From NCBI GenBank assembly GCA_004151065.3, contig NWUY0305056596.1, positions 1-13,699 of the forward strand: DNA of 13,699 nt, written 5' to 3'. The stretch comes from Larix sibirica. Lineage: Eukaryota > Streptophyta > Pinopsida > Pinales > Pinaceae. Position 1 is the stretch's first letter. Each line of letters starts with the position of its first letter. This document shows, one piece after another, positions 1-8,879 of the stretch. Made by a program: the position numbers and the translations under genes. The notes under the pieces were generated by a model, which worked only from the letters and a program-made list of their open reading frames with translations, was not told the origin of the DNA and ran no database searches.

Positions 1-330
1 TTATATTGCCTTCTAGTGAAGCCCCCGTGATAAAGTGCAAGATATACAAGAAATGTGAGAAATATCATAAATAAGACAAATATAAATGCTAGTTAGAAAT
101 AAAATGCAAGAGATAGAATGTTAGATATATGAGAAAGAGAATGCAATAAACACGAGAAATATGGGAAATAGAATGTGAGAAATACAATGATTGTGAGAAT
201 TGACTTGAATTTTAATTTCTGCATGGTTGTGTGACTACAATTAGCTTAGATCCATCCTAACTCCGTATCTATTATGCACCAAAAGACATCAAATACCTTA
301 AGTGAAAACCTCAAGTATTTGCACCTAGAG
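1..330. other. AT-rich flank with no gene seen
   Basis: The first 200 bases are purine-rich on the plus strand, with loosely repeated GAGAAATA and ATGNNAGAGA words. From 242 a hairpin-ended segment begins and is described separately. No coding sequence or RNA gene was recognised. Confidence 0.6.
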
Positions 331-385
331 AGTTTGTATCTCCTTCCGTGCTTGATAGATCCAAGGTTAAGATGGATCTAAGCTA
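242..385. repeat. Segment with 15-bp perfect terminal inverted repeats
   Basis: TAGCTTAGATCCATC at 242-256 is the exact reverse complement of GATGGATCTAAGCTA at 371-385. Inside it a second, imperfect stem pairs CAAATACCTTAAG with CTCAAGTATTTG around position 315. The 144-bp unit could fold into a long hairpin, as MITE-like elements do. Its right arm belongs to the 156-bp tandem repeat that follows, and the second repeat copy carries a slightly changed arm. No flanking target duplication was established. Confidence 0.45.
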
Positions 386-633
386 GTTATTAGTATTATT
401 CACATCTCATACATTTAACACCTTTAATCTCAAGGATCAATATTTGGTTCCTCAAACCCATTCCTCTAAGTTACATTGGGTTAGAGGGATTGTGTCCCCC
501 TTGGTAATTGATAGATCCAAGGTTAAGATGGATCTCAACTAGTTATTAGTATTATTCACATCTCATACATTTAACACCCTTAATCTGAATGATCAACATT
601 GGGTCCCTCAACCCCAATCCTCTTAGTTGCATT
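331..633. repeat. Two-copy tandem repeat, 156-bp period
   Basis: Positions 331-477 and 487-633 align without gaps at an offset of 156. The best part starts ATAGATCCAAGGTTAAGATG at 355 and again at 511, and includes TATTATTCACATCTCATACA in both copies. The left 24 bases of each copy are more diverged. No function was recognised. Confidence 0.85.
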
Positions 634-1440
634 AAACACACATTATGGCCCAATTAACTAATTAAACCCATGCACTTGTAGATTTTAGTTACAAATATAT
701 TTTTATTAAAGGACATTGTCATTATCTACCATATACTATATCATAAAGCAATATTCATAGTTATTATTATAACGTGTTTAATCCATAACATATCTTAAAA
801 ATGGAATATGAATATGCTTTCATATTGTGAAAGAGGCCTTGCCGGGTCAATGAAAGTGGGGCATTATTAATGCCACCACATGGGTTCTAGTCTCCTCAGC
901 AACATGTTTGCCCCTGAAGTCCACTTGTGGTTGTGTTTGTGACTGGGTCATGTGCACCAAAGATTGACTACTTTTTTGTTAGACAACAAACTCATATGAA
1001 TAGCTATGGATTTTACTATGAAAAATGATATTTTTATGTGAAAGAGGCTTAGTGGCTTTCAAAAAGCCACGCAATTAGAGATTATTTCTTAACTTGGAAG
1101 CATTTAAAAAAAAAATCCAAAGCAAAAATGACTTTTGTAATTAGTTATTTGATTTTTTAATTTGATTAATAAACCTTATTTTCAAGAAACATGTCTTTAT
1201 CACTTTAGCTATTAGGTATATTATTCTAGACAAGAAAATGCCTTCATCACACTTGTTACTAGTTTTTGTGTACATGATTCCATAACCATAAGAAACTGCT
1301 GCCTATTAGTTTTATTTTACTATGGGCTCTATACTTTATATTGTATCTCTTCCTTCCATGTTTGGACCAACAACTATACATTGCACATTGACTAATATGA
1401 AAGAAAAATAGTTACAAAATGAGAATCTATTCATAAAAAA
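634..1440. other. AT-rich DNA with no gene seen
   Basis: About 800 bases lack a credible open frame or known repeat. A less AT-rich patch at 835-965 holds the near-perfect palindrome GGCATTATTAATGCC, but I cannot assign it. The rest has A and T runs. Confidence 0.5.
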
Positions 1441-1441
1441 A

Positions 1442-1565
1442 AATTGAGAGTATACATATGCATAGTTTAGAAAATGATTATTTATTTCTAAAGTTGTTGA
1501 AAGAATTGAGAGTATACATATGCATGGTTTAGAAAATGATTATTTATTTCTAAACTTGTTGAATT
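1442..1565. repeat. Two-copy tandem repeat, 62-bp period
   Basis: TTGAGAGTATACATATGCAT followed by RGTTTAGAAAATGATTATTT occurs at 1444 and again at 1506, with very few differences over 62 bases. The high identity suggests a fairly recent duplication. Confidence 0.88.
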
Positions 1566-2397
1566 ATTAGACTTTTTGGATCCATATCTACTAGAATCTG
1601 TTAAAAGATTAAAAAAAACTCAATACACTACAAAATAAGTAAAAAAATATAACAGTTAGACAACTCCTTTAATTACGAGTTCATACCCATTGATTGCTTT
1701 GAAATATATTAAGATATCTAGCTAAAGTTTGACAGTATTCTCGATCCACTGTATGCTACATGTCTAGAATTGGAATAAATCAAAACACTTTCTAGGATTA
1801 CCTAATTGTTCTTAGCTTATATCTATGGCATTCTGGATCCAAAAATCACTGTACTTCTTGTTAATCAGAAACAGAATTTAAAATATTTCTGGCCAGTGAT
1901 ATAAGTCAAAATGGATAGTCCATTTGGGAGAACTAATAGCTTCCAGACCAGAGTTGGCTCGAGGTTAGAGCCGAAGTGCAAAGGCATGTTCTACTTGCTC
2001 ATGCAGGGTGGAGTAGCTGCCTGACTGTTCTTTGGCTTAATGATGTAAGATTATTATGTACTGTTATATTGTTTAGCAATAAAATATAATAATGAAATAT
2101 ATGAAACATTATAGTAGTGAAAATTGTATTTTTATATGATCAATTAATGAGATCTCTGAGACATTTTGTCATAAGATAAAAAAATAGGTGTTGGTGGTCA
2201 TTGAAAGGAATTGTAATGACATTTGAGAATTATTTATCTGCGAAAAGTGAGACGGTAACTAACTCTAAAAAACTTTTACAAATAATTCTAAAAAACTTCT
2301 CAAAAATATGAAACATAACATCGTAAAATTGACCCTGAAGGAAAACAATGAAACAATTATATATTGCCATTTACTTTCTCACTAAGACCTTCAGTTA
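1566..2397. other. Flank 3' of the ILR1-like gene, mostly non-coding
   Basis: The stretch is AT-rich with one patch of more balanced composition at 1911-2040. That patch has a 37-codon plus-strand frame starting at an ATG (1911-2024), which reads MDSPFGRTNSF at its start and LLMQGGVAA at its end. An AATAAA follows about 55 bases later. I do not recognise the peptide, and it may be chance. A short repeat of TCTAAAAAACTT lies at 2264 and 2287. Confidence 0.4.
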
Positions 2398-2403
2398 TTT
2401 ATT
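2398..2403 (-). terminator. Possible polyadenylation signal of the ILR1-like gene
   Basis: AATAAA on the minus strand lies about 270 nt past the hydrolase stop codon. It is the only exact hexamer I found between the stop and this point. Plant signals are loose, so this is a candidate only. Confidence 0.35.
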
Positions 2404-2675
2404 CCCTCGGGTAAAATATCGAGTTATTTACCCCTTTTGGATAAGGAATTTTTCAGGTAGGCCTTCTATCAGAGACTTTTGGGAGGAAGAAATTTCATTT
2501 ATATCACTTTAGATTTTCAGATCACTTGTGAGTGATCTCATAGACAGCCTCTGAAACCTGAAAGAAGGAACTGTACACTGGTTGCCATAGATGAATGCAT
2601 CCTGAAGATTATCTGCCTTTCTAAATAGCAGCAAATGTACGAAATCAAAGGAAACATGGTAATACTGCAAGGTTC

Positions 2676-3059
2676 TCAGAGTTTTGAGGTCCTAAGTTTA
2701 TGTTCACTAAGGAATCTTTCAGCTATTGCAGCATGCATTGCAGCACCAGTAGGGAGAATATTTTCATCAATCATAAAGTAAGGAGAATGTCCTGAATGAA
2801 CTGACCCAAGGGTCTCATTCCTCATTCCGATATAAAAGAAGGCAGCAGGAGTAACCTCTGTGTAGAAGGCAAAGTCCTCTGCACCCATCATGGGCGGCAC
2901 TATCTTAAAATTATGGAGACCCACTACATCAGCCGCGACTCTGTGTACATGTTTGTGCATTTCCTTATCATTGTAGGTTGGAGGATAAAACTGATCCTCT
3001 TTTTCAAAGAAATCTACAACTGCAGTGCACCTATGGACAGCAGCTTGTCCTAAAATAAC
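2676..3059 (-). CDS. IAA-amino acid hydrolase ILR1-like, last coding exon
   Basis: This is the C-terminal 127 codons plus TGA of a plant M20D amidohydrolase. The family cleaves amide conjugates of indole-3-acetic acid (and in some members jasmonate) to release the free hormone. Visible family marks are GQAAVHRC at the exon start, MGAEDFAFY at exon residues 58-66 and HSGHSPYF at 88-95; the His of HSP aligns with a metal ligand of the family. The close IDENILPTGAAMHAAIAERF is also typical. The exon opens after a good acceptor (pyrimidine-rich, ending TCACAG), and it joins the preceding exon in phase 0. The open frame runs 30 nt further upstream, but that stretch (MEMTFDFLSQ) is intron. The last residues are KLRTSKL followed by TGA. 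SKL is a canonical peroxisomal PTS1, where known homologues such as Arabidopsis ILL2 end in an ER-retention-like tetrapeptide. No stop or frameshift is present. Confidence 0.93.
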   Translation of the reverse strand, partial: VILGQAAVHRCTAVVDFFEKEDQFYPPTYNDKEMHKHVHRVAADVVGLHNFKIVPPMMGAEDFAFYTEVTPAAFFYIGMRNETLGSVHSGHSPYFMIDENILPTGAAMHAAIAERFLSEHKLRTSKL

Positions 3060-3497
3060 CTGTGACAGAAAGTCAAATGTCATTTCCAAATTCGGGATGA
3101 TATATTATGTTATTGAAGTACATATCAGTAGTTGTAAGTTGTAACTACATAAATAACTAAATAGTAAATATGCATTCATTGGTATGTGCAGCAGCCTCAA
3201 CTGATAATTTGTCAGACTCTTGGAGACTGCAATGTTCTTTAAACCCTGAGATGAACTTGCCAAAGATTACAAGTTTCGCAAAATAAATTTTAAAAACAAG
3301 AAAACATGATGCTGGAATTTTATTTTTTTTCTTTCTAAGGAACAATCTCAGAAAAAAACCTCAAAGTACTTCCATGAATCCTGTCTTAACCATTTAACCT
3401 AACCCAACCCTTATGACTTTAACCCAACCATTATGGCTTTAACTGAAATCTAAATAACATTGAAAAATAAAATTTTAGAATGATTAATCGAACAAAC
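3060..3497 (-). other. Intron of the ILR1-like gene
   Basis: A 438-bp GT...AG intron lies between the two hydrolase exons. It is AT-rich and has stops in all useful frames. It contains a 20-bp two-copy repeat at 3401-3440 (AACCCAACC plus TTATGRCTTT). Short open frames here have no coding character. Confidence 0.88.
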
Positions 3498-3626
3498 CTC
3501 TTCTATTCTCTGCCTGAGTTTGTAAAAGCTCTCATTTGAGAAAGCCCGAAATGTGCCACCAATAGTAACTGAGTCTGGAATGACATTGAGTGCACCACCT
3601 CCATTGAATGCAGCAACAGATACTAC
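3498..3626 (-). CDS. IAA-amino acid hydrolase ILR1-like, penultimate exon
   Basis: An exon of exactly 43 codons encodes the satellite (lid) domain stretch of the M20D hydrolase. It begins [20 protein letters not shown], continues [14 protein letters not shown] and ends RQRIEE. The family signature [17 protein letters not shown] is intact. The acceptor on the minus strand reads CTGTTACAG and the donor is GAG followed by GTTTGT. Both borders fall between codons, so splicing to the last exon gives an uninterrupted frame with the expected RIEE-VILGQAAV junction. The residues that should precede it (the HAAIPQ...SQ region) are not found in the next 10 kb upstream on this strand. The next intron is therefore very long, or the gene is truncated. 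Confidence 0.92.
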
Positions 3627-4179
3627 CTGTAACAGGAAAAATCATTTTTATATAATAATTGACTATTTTATTATTTTACACGTTCAGATACTCAAATTTC
3701 CGTTTCAATTTCCATTAAACAAGCTTTCTACATCATGAAACTTGGCTGCCATAGTTTTTTGAACTAACAGACAAAGTAAAAAATGCTACTGCTCATGTCA
3801 TGAGTAGAACTGTGCACTTTAATGGCACAGTTCTTCTACTAAATGCAGATTACTAACCAAATCAATCCAAGCAACATTTGTAACATGAATGCTCCATGCG
3901 ATTCTATTGTCAGAAATCCTCCTTGGGAAGAAGGGTCCAGTGTAAGTATGTATTGTTTCAACTTTCACTACCAAGTCCATTGGTAAGATGCAAGTTTGGT
4001 GCTCCAAGGTTGTACATCATTCAAAATAATAACAATAATAATATTAATAATAATTTAATTTTAAGGTGATAGTTTAGCAGTACATCATATTGATGTATGA
4101 GATCCTCTTGTTTGTAAAACAAGGGGGCACTTTGTGCAGAGATTTGACTACTTAAGTTTACGTAGGTGTGGATACCCTA
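3627..4179. other. Presumed intron or intergenic DNA without exon
   Basis: No hydrolase exon was found here on the minus strand, although one would normally be expected upstream of the 3498-3626 exon. It holds a perfect 10-bp stem with a 9-nt loop at 3806-3834 (AGAACTGTGC and GCACAGTTCT), an AAT-rich run around 4025-4060, and a second short hairpin at about 4107-4129 built on CTTGTTTGTAAAACAAG. Confidence 0.5.
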
Positions 4180-4262
4180 CCCTCCTCCATATTTGAACAT
4201 ATAACCTCCTAGGGCAAAACACATGGTCTTAACCATAAAACCCACCCAAATTGAACAGCCTA
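4180..4262 (-). mobile_element. tRNA-derived SINE head (candidate)
   Basis: On the minus strand TGGTTAAGACCA (4224-4235) fits the first ten positions of a polymerase III A box. TGTTCAAATAT (about 4189-4199) is a decayed B box with the GTTCAA core kept. The spacing of roughly 25-40 nt between the boxes is that of a tRNA. The sequence between them, TTTTGCCCTAGGAGGTTATA, resembles the tRNA-like heads of plant SINEs. No cloverleaf with a full acceptor stem was found, so a functional tRNA is unlikely. The SINE body and tail were not defined. Confidence 0.35.
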
Positions 4263-4529
4263 CTAAAAAACTACTAATATGACAATGCAACAAATTTCCT
4301 CTGGAAGGAAGGAAGTCATTGGGACCCCTGTGCAGCAAGCATGGGTGCAGTTGTGGGGTGGTGGTGGGAGGAATAAAAGAACCCATGCAACTATGATCTC
4401 AAGTGTCCATCTACCATTATAAACTAGTGCTTTCGCTCGATAAGGATTCCTGAGAAAGGCAAGAGGCAGTGCACGTTTGCAGGGATATACTTCCATCCAA
4501 GATTTGGGAGACTCAAACAGCATAGTAGT

Positions 4530-5545
4530 GTGGCTGAACAATCATGCTGATGGGCTGATGGAAGCACTCAAAGGTATGGCAGATGATAAGTCTCCAAAGC
4601 TTCATATATTTCCTAGTGAATTCTATAAAGTAACATGGGAACTCACCAGTCCAGACCTTTGAAAGATACACAGAAGCTGTCATATCTAGTCCCTAGAGAA
4701 AATTGTCAACTAGGAGAATATTAGGCTTATATCCAAAGATGAAAATCCTTCGATAATCTCTAGCTGGAGATTCATTAATCTAATGAATGTCTCTACTAAG
4801 ATTATAAATTCTTGCTCAAGCTTTATCACCGCACCTTAAGCATATATCACCCCAAATTTTCTACCATGAGAAAACAAATTTTCTAAGCAGAAAATACATC
4901 TTGAGAAAACAAATTTTCTAAGCAGAAAATACATCTTGACAATGTTATTGCAGTCTAGGAAGGTATGGTGTGGGCTAGATCAAAATGCCACAATTCTTTG
5001 TTGATTAAAATTGACTCTGAAAATATATATTTCGGAGAAAGATGGCATTCTATTCTAAATATTCTGGAGATTTAGTCTCCAGTTAGTATTTCGTACTAGC
5101 AATCAAGGGCCAAGGCTCTATTTGCAGAAGCCTCTGCGTTTATAACAATCAATGGCTGTCATTCAGAAGAATTTAGACTGTATTAATAAGTGAGGCAAGA
5201 ATTCCCTCTAACTTCTACTCTCTATGGATTTCAATTGATCCAGAGGAATATTTGATTGCCAAAAAGGTGGTGGAAGGAAAAATTAATGGTATCCTTTTTC
5301 TAAAAGAAAAGGCCTACCAGCCAATAAATCAAAATTTTGAAGACAACTACTTTTCAATGTTGGCAGAAGAAGACGATACAGTGACAAAGGCTGTGCCTTG
5401 GGATCTAACTTCTAAGGTTAACTGGAGGAAGACTCAATGCTTTGGCTACAGTGTAGACCAATGTCCTGACAGGTCAATGGCCTTCAACTGGGCCTGGATT
5501 GAACCCGGTTAGACCTTTAAATTTTTGGGTGTTCCTTTCAGATTC
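4530..5545 (+). pseudogene. LINE reverse transcriptase fragment (RVT_1), plus strand
   Basis: In order I read EALKGMADDKSP and FPSEFYKVTW (RT fingers, 4560-4640), then ISKDENPSIISSWRFINLMN and STKII (matching the usual PK-G-P--I-NWRPI-LLN-SYKII block, about 4730-4805). Next come FLSRKYIL (4885, duplicated), a LYGFQL stretch, and INQNFEDNYF at 5327-5353 where the catalytic F-A-D-D should stand. SKVNWRKTQCFGYSVDQ and FNWAWIEPG follow, then FKFLGVPFRF (5518). Non-LTR RTs make cDNA by target-primed reverse transcription. The second catalytic Asp is Asn (FEDN), and stops occur throughout, so the copy is dead. The longest intact run is 5252-5512. Confidence 0.8.
4867..4936. repeat. Exact 35-bp tandem duplication inside the LINE RT
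   Basis: Positions 4867-4901 and 4902-4936 are identical 35-mers starting TGAGAAAACAAATTTTCTAA. The duplicated piece encodes the RT block corresponding to T-F-L-x-R-x-I-L. Because 35 is not a multiple of three it shifts the frame. Perfect identity in an otherwise decayed element means the duplication is much younger than the insertion. Confidence 0.95.
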
Positions 5546-6043
5546 ATGTCTTCGTCAAAGAGAATTTATGGCAATATGTTGTAGAAAGGGTGGAAAAGAG
5601 AACTTCATACTGGGATATAAAATTATGTGCTTGGAGGCAAAATTGTCATTGTCTTGCTCTGGCCACTTCTCCATGGAAATGGCTAACTCAGCACGCTTAG
5701 GGAACTTGTCATTATCGAGCTGATAGGGAGGTGGCCCACTATGATGCTCTCTATATTTATGAACAAGATGATCGGTCCCATGGCATGGGTGACTGCCAAA
5801 CCTGTGGGAATGGGTTGAACCAAGACAAGGCTGAGATCTAGAGGGACTTGGCTCATGGTGCAAGGAGGCACCCCCTAGTTCTCCAAAAGCCTCCAAATAT
5901 GTCCTAGCTCAAGCTCCACGTTACTATCTTGTACTTGGATCTTCAATTGGAAATTTCACATATCACCGCTCCATCAAACCAGGTAAACATGGAGCAATGC
6001 CGAACTATTCTAAAAATACAATCATTGCACTTTTATAAAATTT

Positions 6044-6055
6044 AAAAAAAAAAAA
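6044..6055 (+). repeat. A12 run at the junction of two opposite LINEs
   Basis: Twelve consecutive A lie between the end of the plus-strand LINE and the last readable codons of the minus-strand LINE. It could be the poly(A) tail of the plus element. It could also be part of the minus element, where it would encode a Phe run at its carboxyl end. Confidence 0.5.
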
Positions 6056-6057
6056 TT

Positions 6058-6436
6058 ATAATCTAACAAGCTGCCATGCTGCATGAAATCCGATGGCTCT
6101 TGGGAGCTTATCACCAAGAAGGGCATACTTCCAAGTAATGGATGTGGAAAGAAGTTGATCACACAGGTTTGATCCCATTCACGGACTAACTTAGCAATGG
6201 GGCGGGACCAAAACAAATGATTCACAGTCTTTTCTTTGTGACTGAAGGGGCACATGGGTTAAGTCAATTTGAGACACTCAAGGCATTGCCCAAGTGGAAG
6301 GCTGCCCAAAATCAGGGACCAAGCAAAGAATGCTTTCTTATGTTCAATGAAAGGATTTTATGCAATTTAGAGCCAATACGACAAATAAGTTTGTTTAGAG
6401 GCCAACTTCCAAACTTTATTCCGTTGGACATTTAGC
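6058..6436 (-). pseudogene. LINE ORF2 zinc-binding domain (zf-RVT), decayed
   Basis: One continuous frame with three stops reads WKLASKQTYLSYWL, then HKKAFFAWSLILGSLPLGQC, then CPFSHKEKTVNHLFWSRPIA. This matches the plant zf-RVT domain that closes LINE ORF2 proteins, which normally has C-x2-C ... H-x4-C. Here the second Cys is Ser (CPFS) and the last is Arg (WSRP), so two of four zinc ligands are lost. The downstream part (INFFPHPLLG, about 6140) is still readable until the A12 run. Confidence 0.75.
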
Positions 6437-6899
6437 ACAAACTTGGTATTTAACTAGTGATACCCATTAATTGGTCGATACTTTTCAGCCCTTAGGAGCA
6501 ATTCCACCTCCAATCGCACCCCCAAGCAGCAGGGGCTTGCAAGGCAATTTCTAGGAACAAATCATTTGCAATGAGCTCTTTAACCCTCTCAATAATCATC
6601 TTGCATGTGTTGCCCAAGTTGAATTCAGTCTTCAATGCAACCCAACATTTCTATTCTTAACCGTGGGCATCGAAAAGGTTTCCCACCTTAACAATGCCCC
6701 TCTTAAAAGGTGCTTGGCTGAAAACTAGGTAGTTTCTATTAGGGGGCTTAACAAAACAAGAGGCAACCACCAAATATGGTGCTTACAAAATGATAGGCCT
6801 ATCCTCAATGAGACTCCTTTCTAGGTGAGGCGATGCTTGATAGCTTTCCATGCTCTCCATATGCTCTAGGCCACGAATGGCCTTTGATTTTCACCTTGA

Positions 6900-8220
6900 T
6901 TGGTGTAAGTAGAAGAGTTTGAAGGTTGACATTACTCCAATCTTTGGGGCTGCAATGATGGCTTTAGTTGACATGATGGGAATCTTTTTTACCTAAAGGA
7001 TGGCCCAAAGAAAGTCTCAAAGGAACTTCACAAGCCTCTAAAAGGTCGCAAGTTCGCAACAGAGGGAACCCGACAAGACAAGTAATAAACATGCATGACA
7101 ATGAGGACTTTAGAACAAACCTAAAACTTGGCTTCCAATGCCATAGGCTTTATAATCCAATTTCCAACCTTCTTAGCAATCCTTTAGAGGGCTACTTCCC
7201 AAAGCAGTGTTGGTGAGGCTCGAAAGCAAGGGGATACCCAAAAACTTAAAAACTTGCCAAGATAAAGTCAATACCACCCCATGTTGATTAACCAATCTGG
7301 GAGATCACCTTGGCTTAGCCAGTAGTATTACATTTTATCCATTTGCATCTTAGAATCCGAGGTAGAGTAAAATATAGGAAGCATTCCACTATATTATCCA
7401 TAAAATCTTCTTCCTCCGGAAGGGTAAGAAAGGAGTCATTAACAAATTCTCCATTAATAAGATGGCCAACGTCAGACTCACGGATGGGAATGCCCTTAAT
7501 GAGCCCTTTTGAAACTTTGCGATGCAACAAATAGCCCAATACCTCTACAACAATAACATATAGTGTTGGTGCCAATGGGCAACCTTGTCTAATAAACCTA
7601 AATAGTCCTACCTCTTCTCACTTGAATTGATTAATAAAGAGGTAGGTCATTGCATTTGAAAATAGAGTTTCTACAACTTGGAGAAAAAAATGACCAACCC
7701 ATAGAGTTGTTAGCATCGCCCGAATGAAAAACCATTCAAATTGATCATATGCCCACCCAAATCATTCTTGATGTAAAGGGCCTTCAAGCCTAAGCATTTG
7801 TCATGTTCCATGGCTTCCTAGACAATGATAACATTGTCCAAGATAAACAAACTTTGATAAAAACTTGTTTTCTTTGGCTTGATGATCTTGGGAAGAATGT
7901 AGTTAAGTCACAAAGCAAGGGATTTGGCTAGAATCTTGTACGATACATTCAACAATGTGATCAACATCAAATTCATGATAAGCTCTAAGTTCTTGGCTTT
8001 GGAATAAACTTAATCAAACCTTTGTTAATAAGTGCATTGAAGGATCCTTTCCAAACAACTTCCCTATACACTCTCCGGAGGTTGAGCCCAACAATATCCC
8101 ACGTGGCTTTCTAAAAGTTACATAGGTATCCATCAAGTTCAGGGACCTTGTCATCAACCATCACCATCAAGGGTTCAACTAGCTTAGGTAAGGTCAACTC
8201 TTGGTCACATAAGTTTTCTT
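6900..8220 (-). pseudogene. LINE ORF2 reverse transcriptase (RVT_1), decayed
   Basis: The segment reads from high to low: LTLPKLVEPLMVMVDDKVPE and ELDGYLCNF (8190-8110), ALINKGLIKFIPKP (about 8035-7995), a broken middle, then RQGCPLAPTLYVIVVEVLGY (about 7590-7530). LINGEFVNDSFLTLPEEE follows at 7457-7404, then FKFLG-like and post-palm text (WIIKPM, VYYLSC, 7160-7070). RQGCPLAP is the classical non-LTR RT motif. The active-site box F-A-D-D is FVND (7435-7446), so the first catalytic Asp is Asn. The palm piece 7315-7575 is open, while the rest carries stops and frame changes. Confidence 0.87.
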
Positions 8221-8389
8221 GTTCAAGAGGCTAGCACCTAGGTACAATATTAATACAAGTCTACATGGCCACCTTACAGTCCTTTCTCAGCCCCTACGAT
8301 TAACAAATAATGTGGTAATGGATAACAAATTCCTATTCAACATCCTTTTGTTGACCATTGGTGGTCTTAAGGGATGCAAGTCATTCTAT

Positions 8390-8560
8390 TGCCTCTTTAG
8401 TGATGACGGATTTGAAAAAATCCTTGGTAGGTCATCTCTGCCATTTGAATCCAATGCAACCTTGCTTGTATTTGAGCACCTCGGGTTCAACAAATTTTGT
8501 TTACTTCCAAAAAATTCCTAATTGGCAACTCTTTCCTTTAAAACTTCATTCATAGGGAGT
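8390..8560 (-). pseudogene. LINE ORF2 linker between endonuclease and RT
   Basis: Minus-strand reading gives NEVLKERVANW, FLEVNKICW and then IQARLHWIQMAEMTYQGFF. The last part fits the conserved L1 linker pattern R-A-R-x-x-W-L-x-x-G-D-x-N-T-x-F-F found just before the RT. The position between the endonuclease and RT remains supports the call. The open frame extending upstream (to 8793) has no recognisable motif. Confidence 0.6.
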
Positions 8561-8879
8561 AAAATAAAGTAGATGGGACATTTCAATTTCTTCCGTGGTG
8601 GCCTTATGACATAACCAACAAAGAGTTGTGAGTTATCACTTGAAACCACAAATGAAAGTGGTGATTCGCACAATAGCGTTTTTCCACCATTCAATCCAAC
8701 AATCCTCCCTTTGTCGATTGGGAAACAAGGTCCAAATTTGTTTAACAACATGGATGCAAATTGGCTTCTAAAGGTGAGACACATTGAAGACAAAACATGA
8801 CTTGGAAATTCTCATTTTAGCAACTCCCCAAGATATGGAGAACAATATTGGTTGATCATCAAAGAGGGTGAGCTCTACT

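Larger units (their letters stand above)
4440..6055 (+). mobile_element. Truncated, decayed LINE (RT part), plus strand
   Basis: A 5'-truncated L1-like non-LTR element reads left to right. Recognisable protein pieces appear in the normal order: the RT amino end (about 4530-4850), the palm with its degenerate active site (about 5095-5350), and the post-palm FKFLGVPF block (about 5518-5545). All are broken by stops and frame changes. The 3' part (5700-6000) is not assignable. An A12 run at 6044-6055 lies just where the opposite LINE begins and could be this element's tail. Its RT differs clearly from that of the minus-strand LINE, so the two are different families. Confidence 0.78.

Noticed and set aside
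3060-3089. Last hydrolase exon starting at an ATG at 3089
   Set aside because: These ten codons are intron read-through; a good acceptor at 3060-3061 and family alignment place the exon start at 3059.
3389-3440. Telomere-like repeat (AACCCAACCC)
   Set aside because: Only a 20-bp two-copy unit with TTATGRCTTT, not the plant telomere CCCTAAA array.
3819-4007. 62-codon minus-strand frame upstream of the hydrolase exons
   Set aside because: No match to the missing hydrolase region, no fitting splice borders in phase 0; treated as chance.
4180-4262. Functional tRNA gene
   Set aside because: The B box is decayed and no acceptor stem or cloverleaf can be drawn; a SINE head is the better reading.
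5555-5896. 113-codon minus-strand frame
   Set aside because: It lies antisense to the plus-strand LINE remnant and has no motif; a shadow frame.
7343-7534. 63-codon plus-strand frame
   Set aside because: It is antisense to the LINE RT palm on the minus strand.
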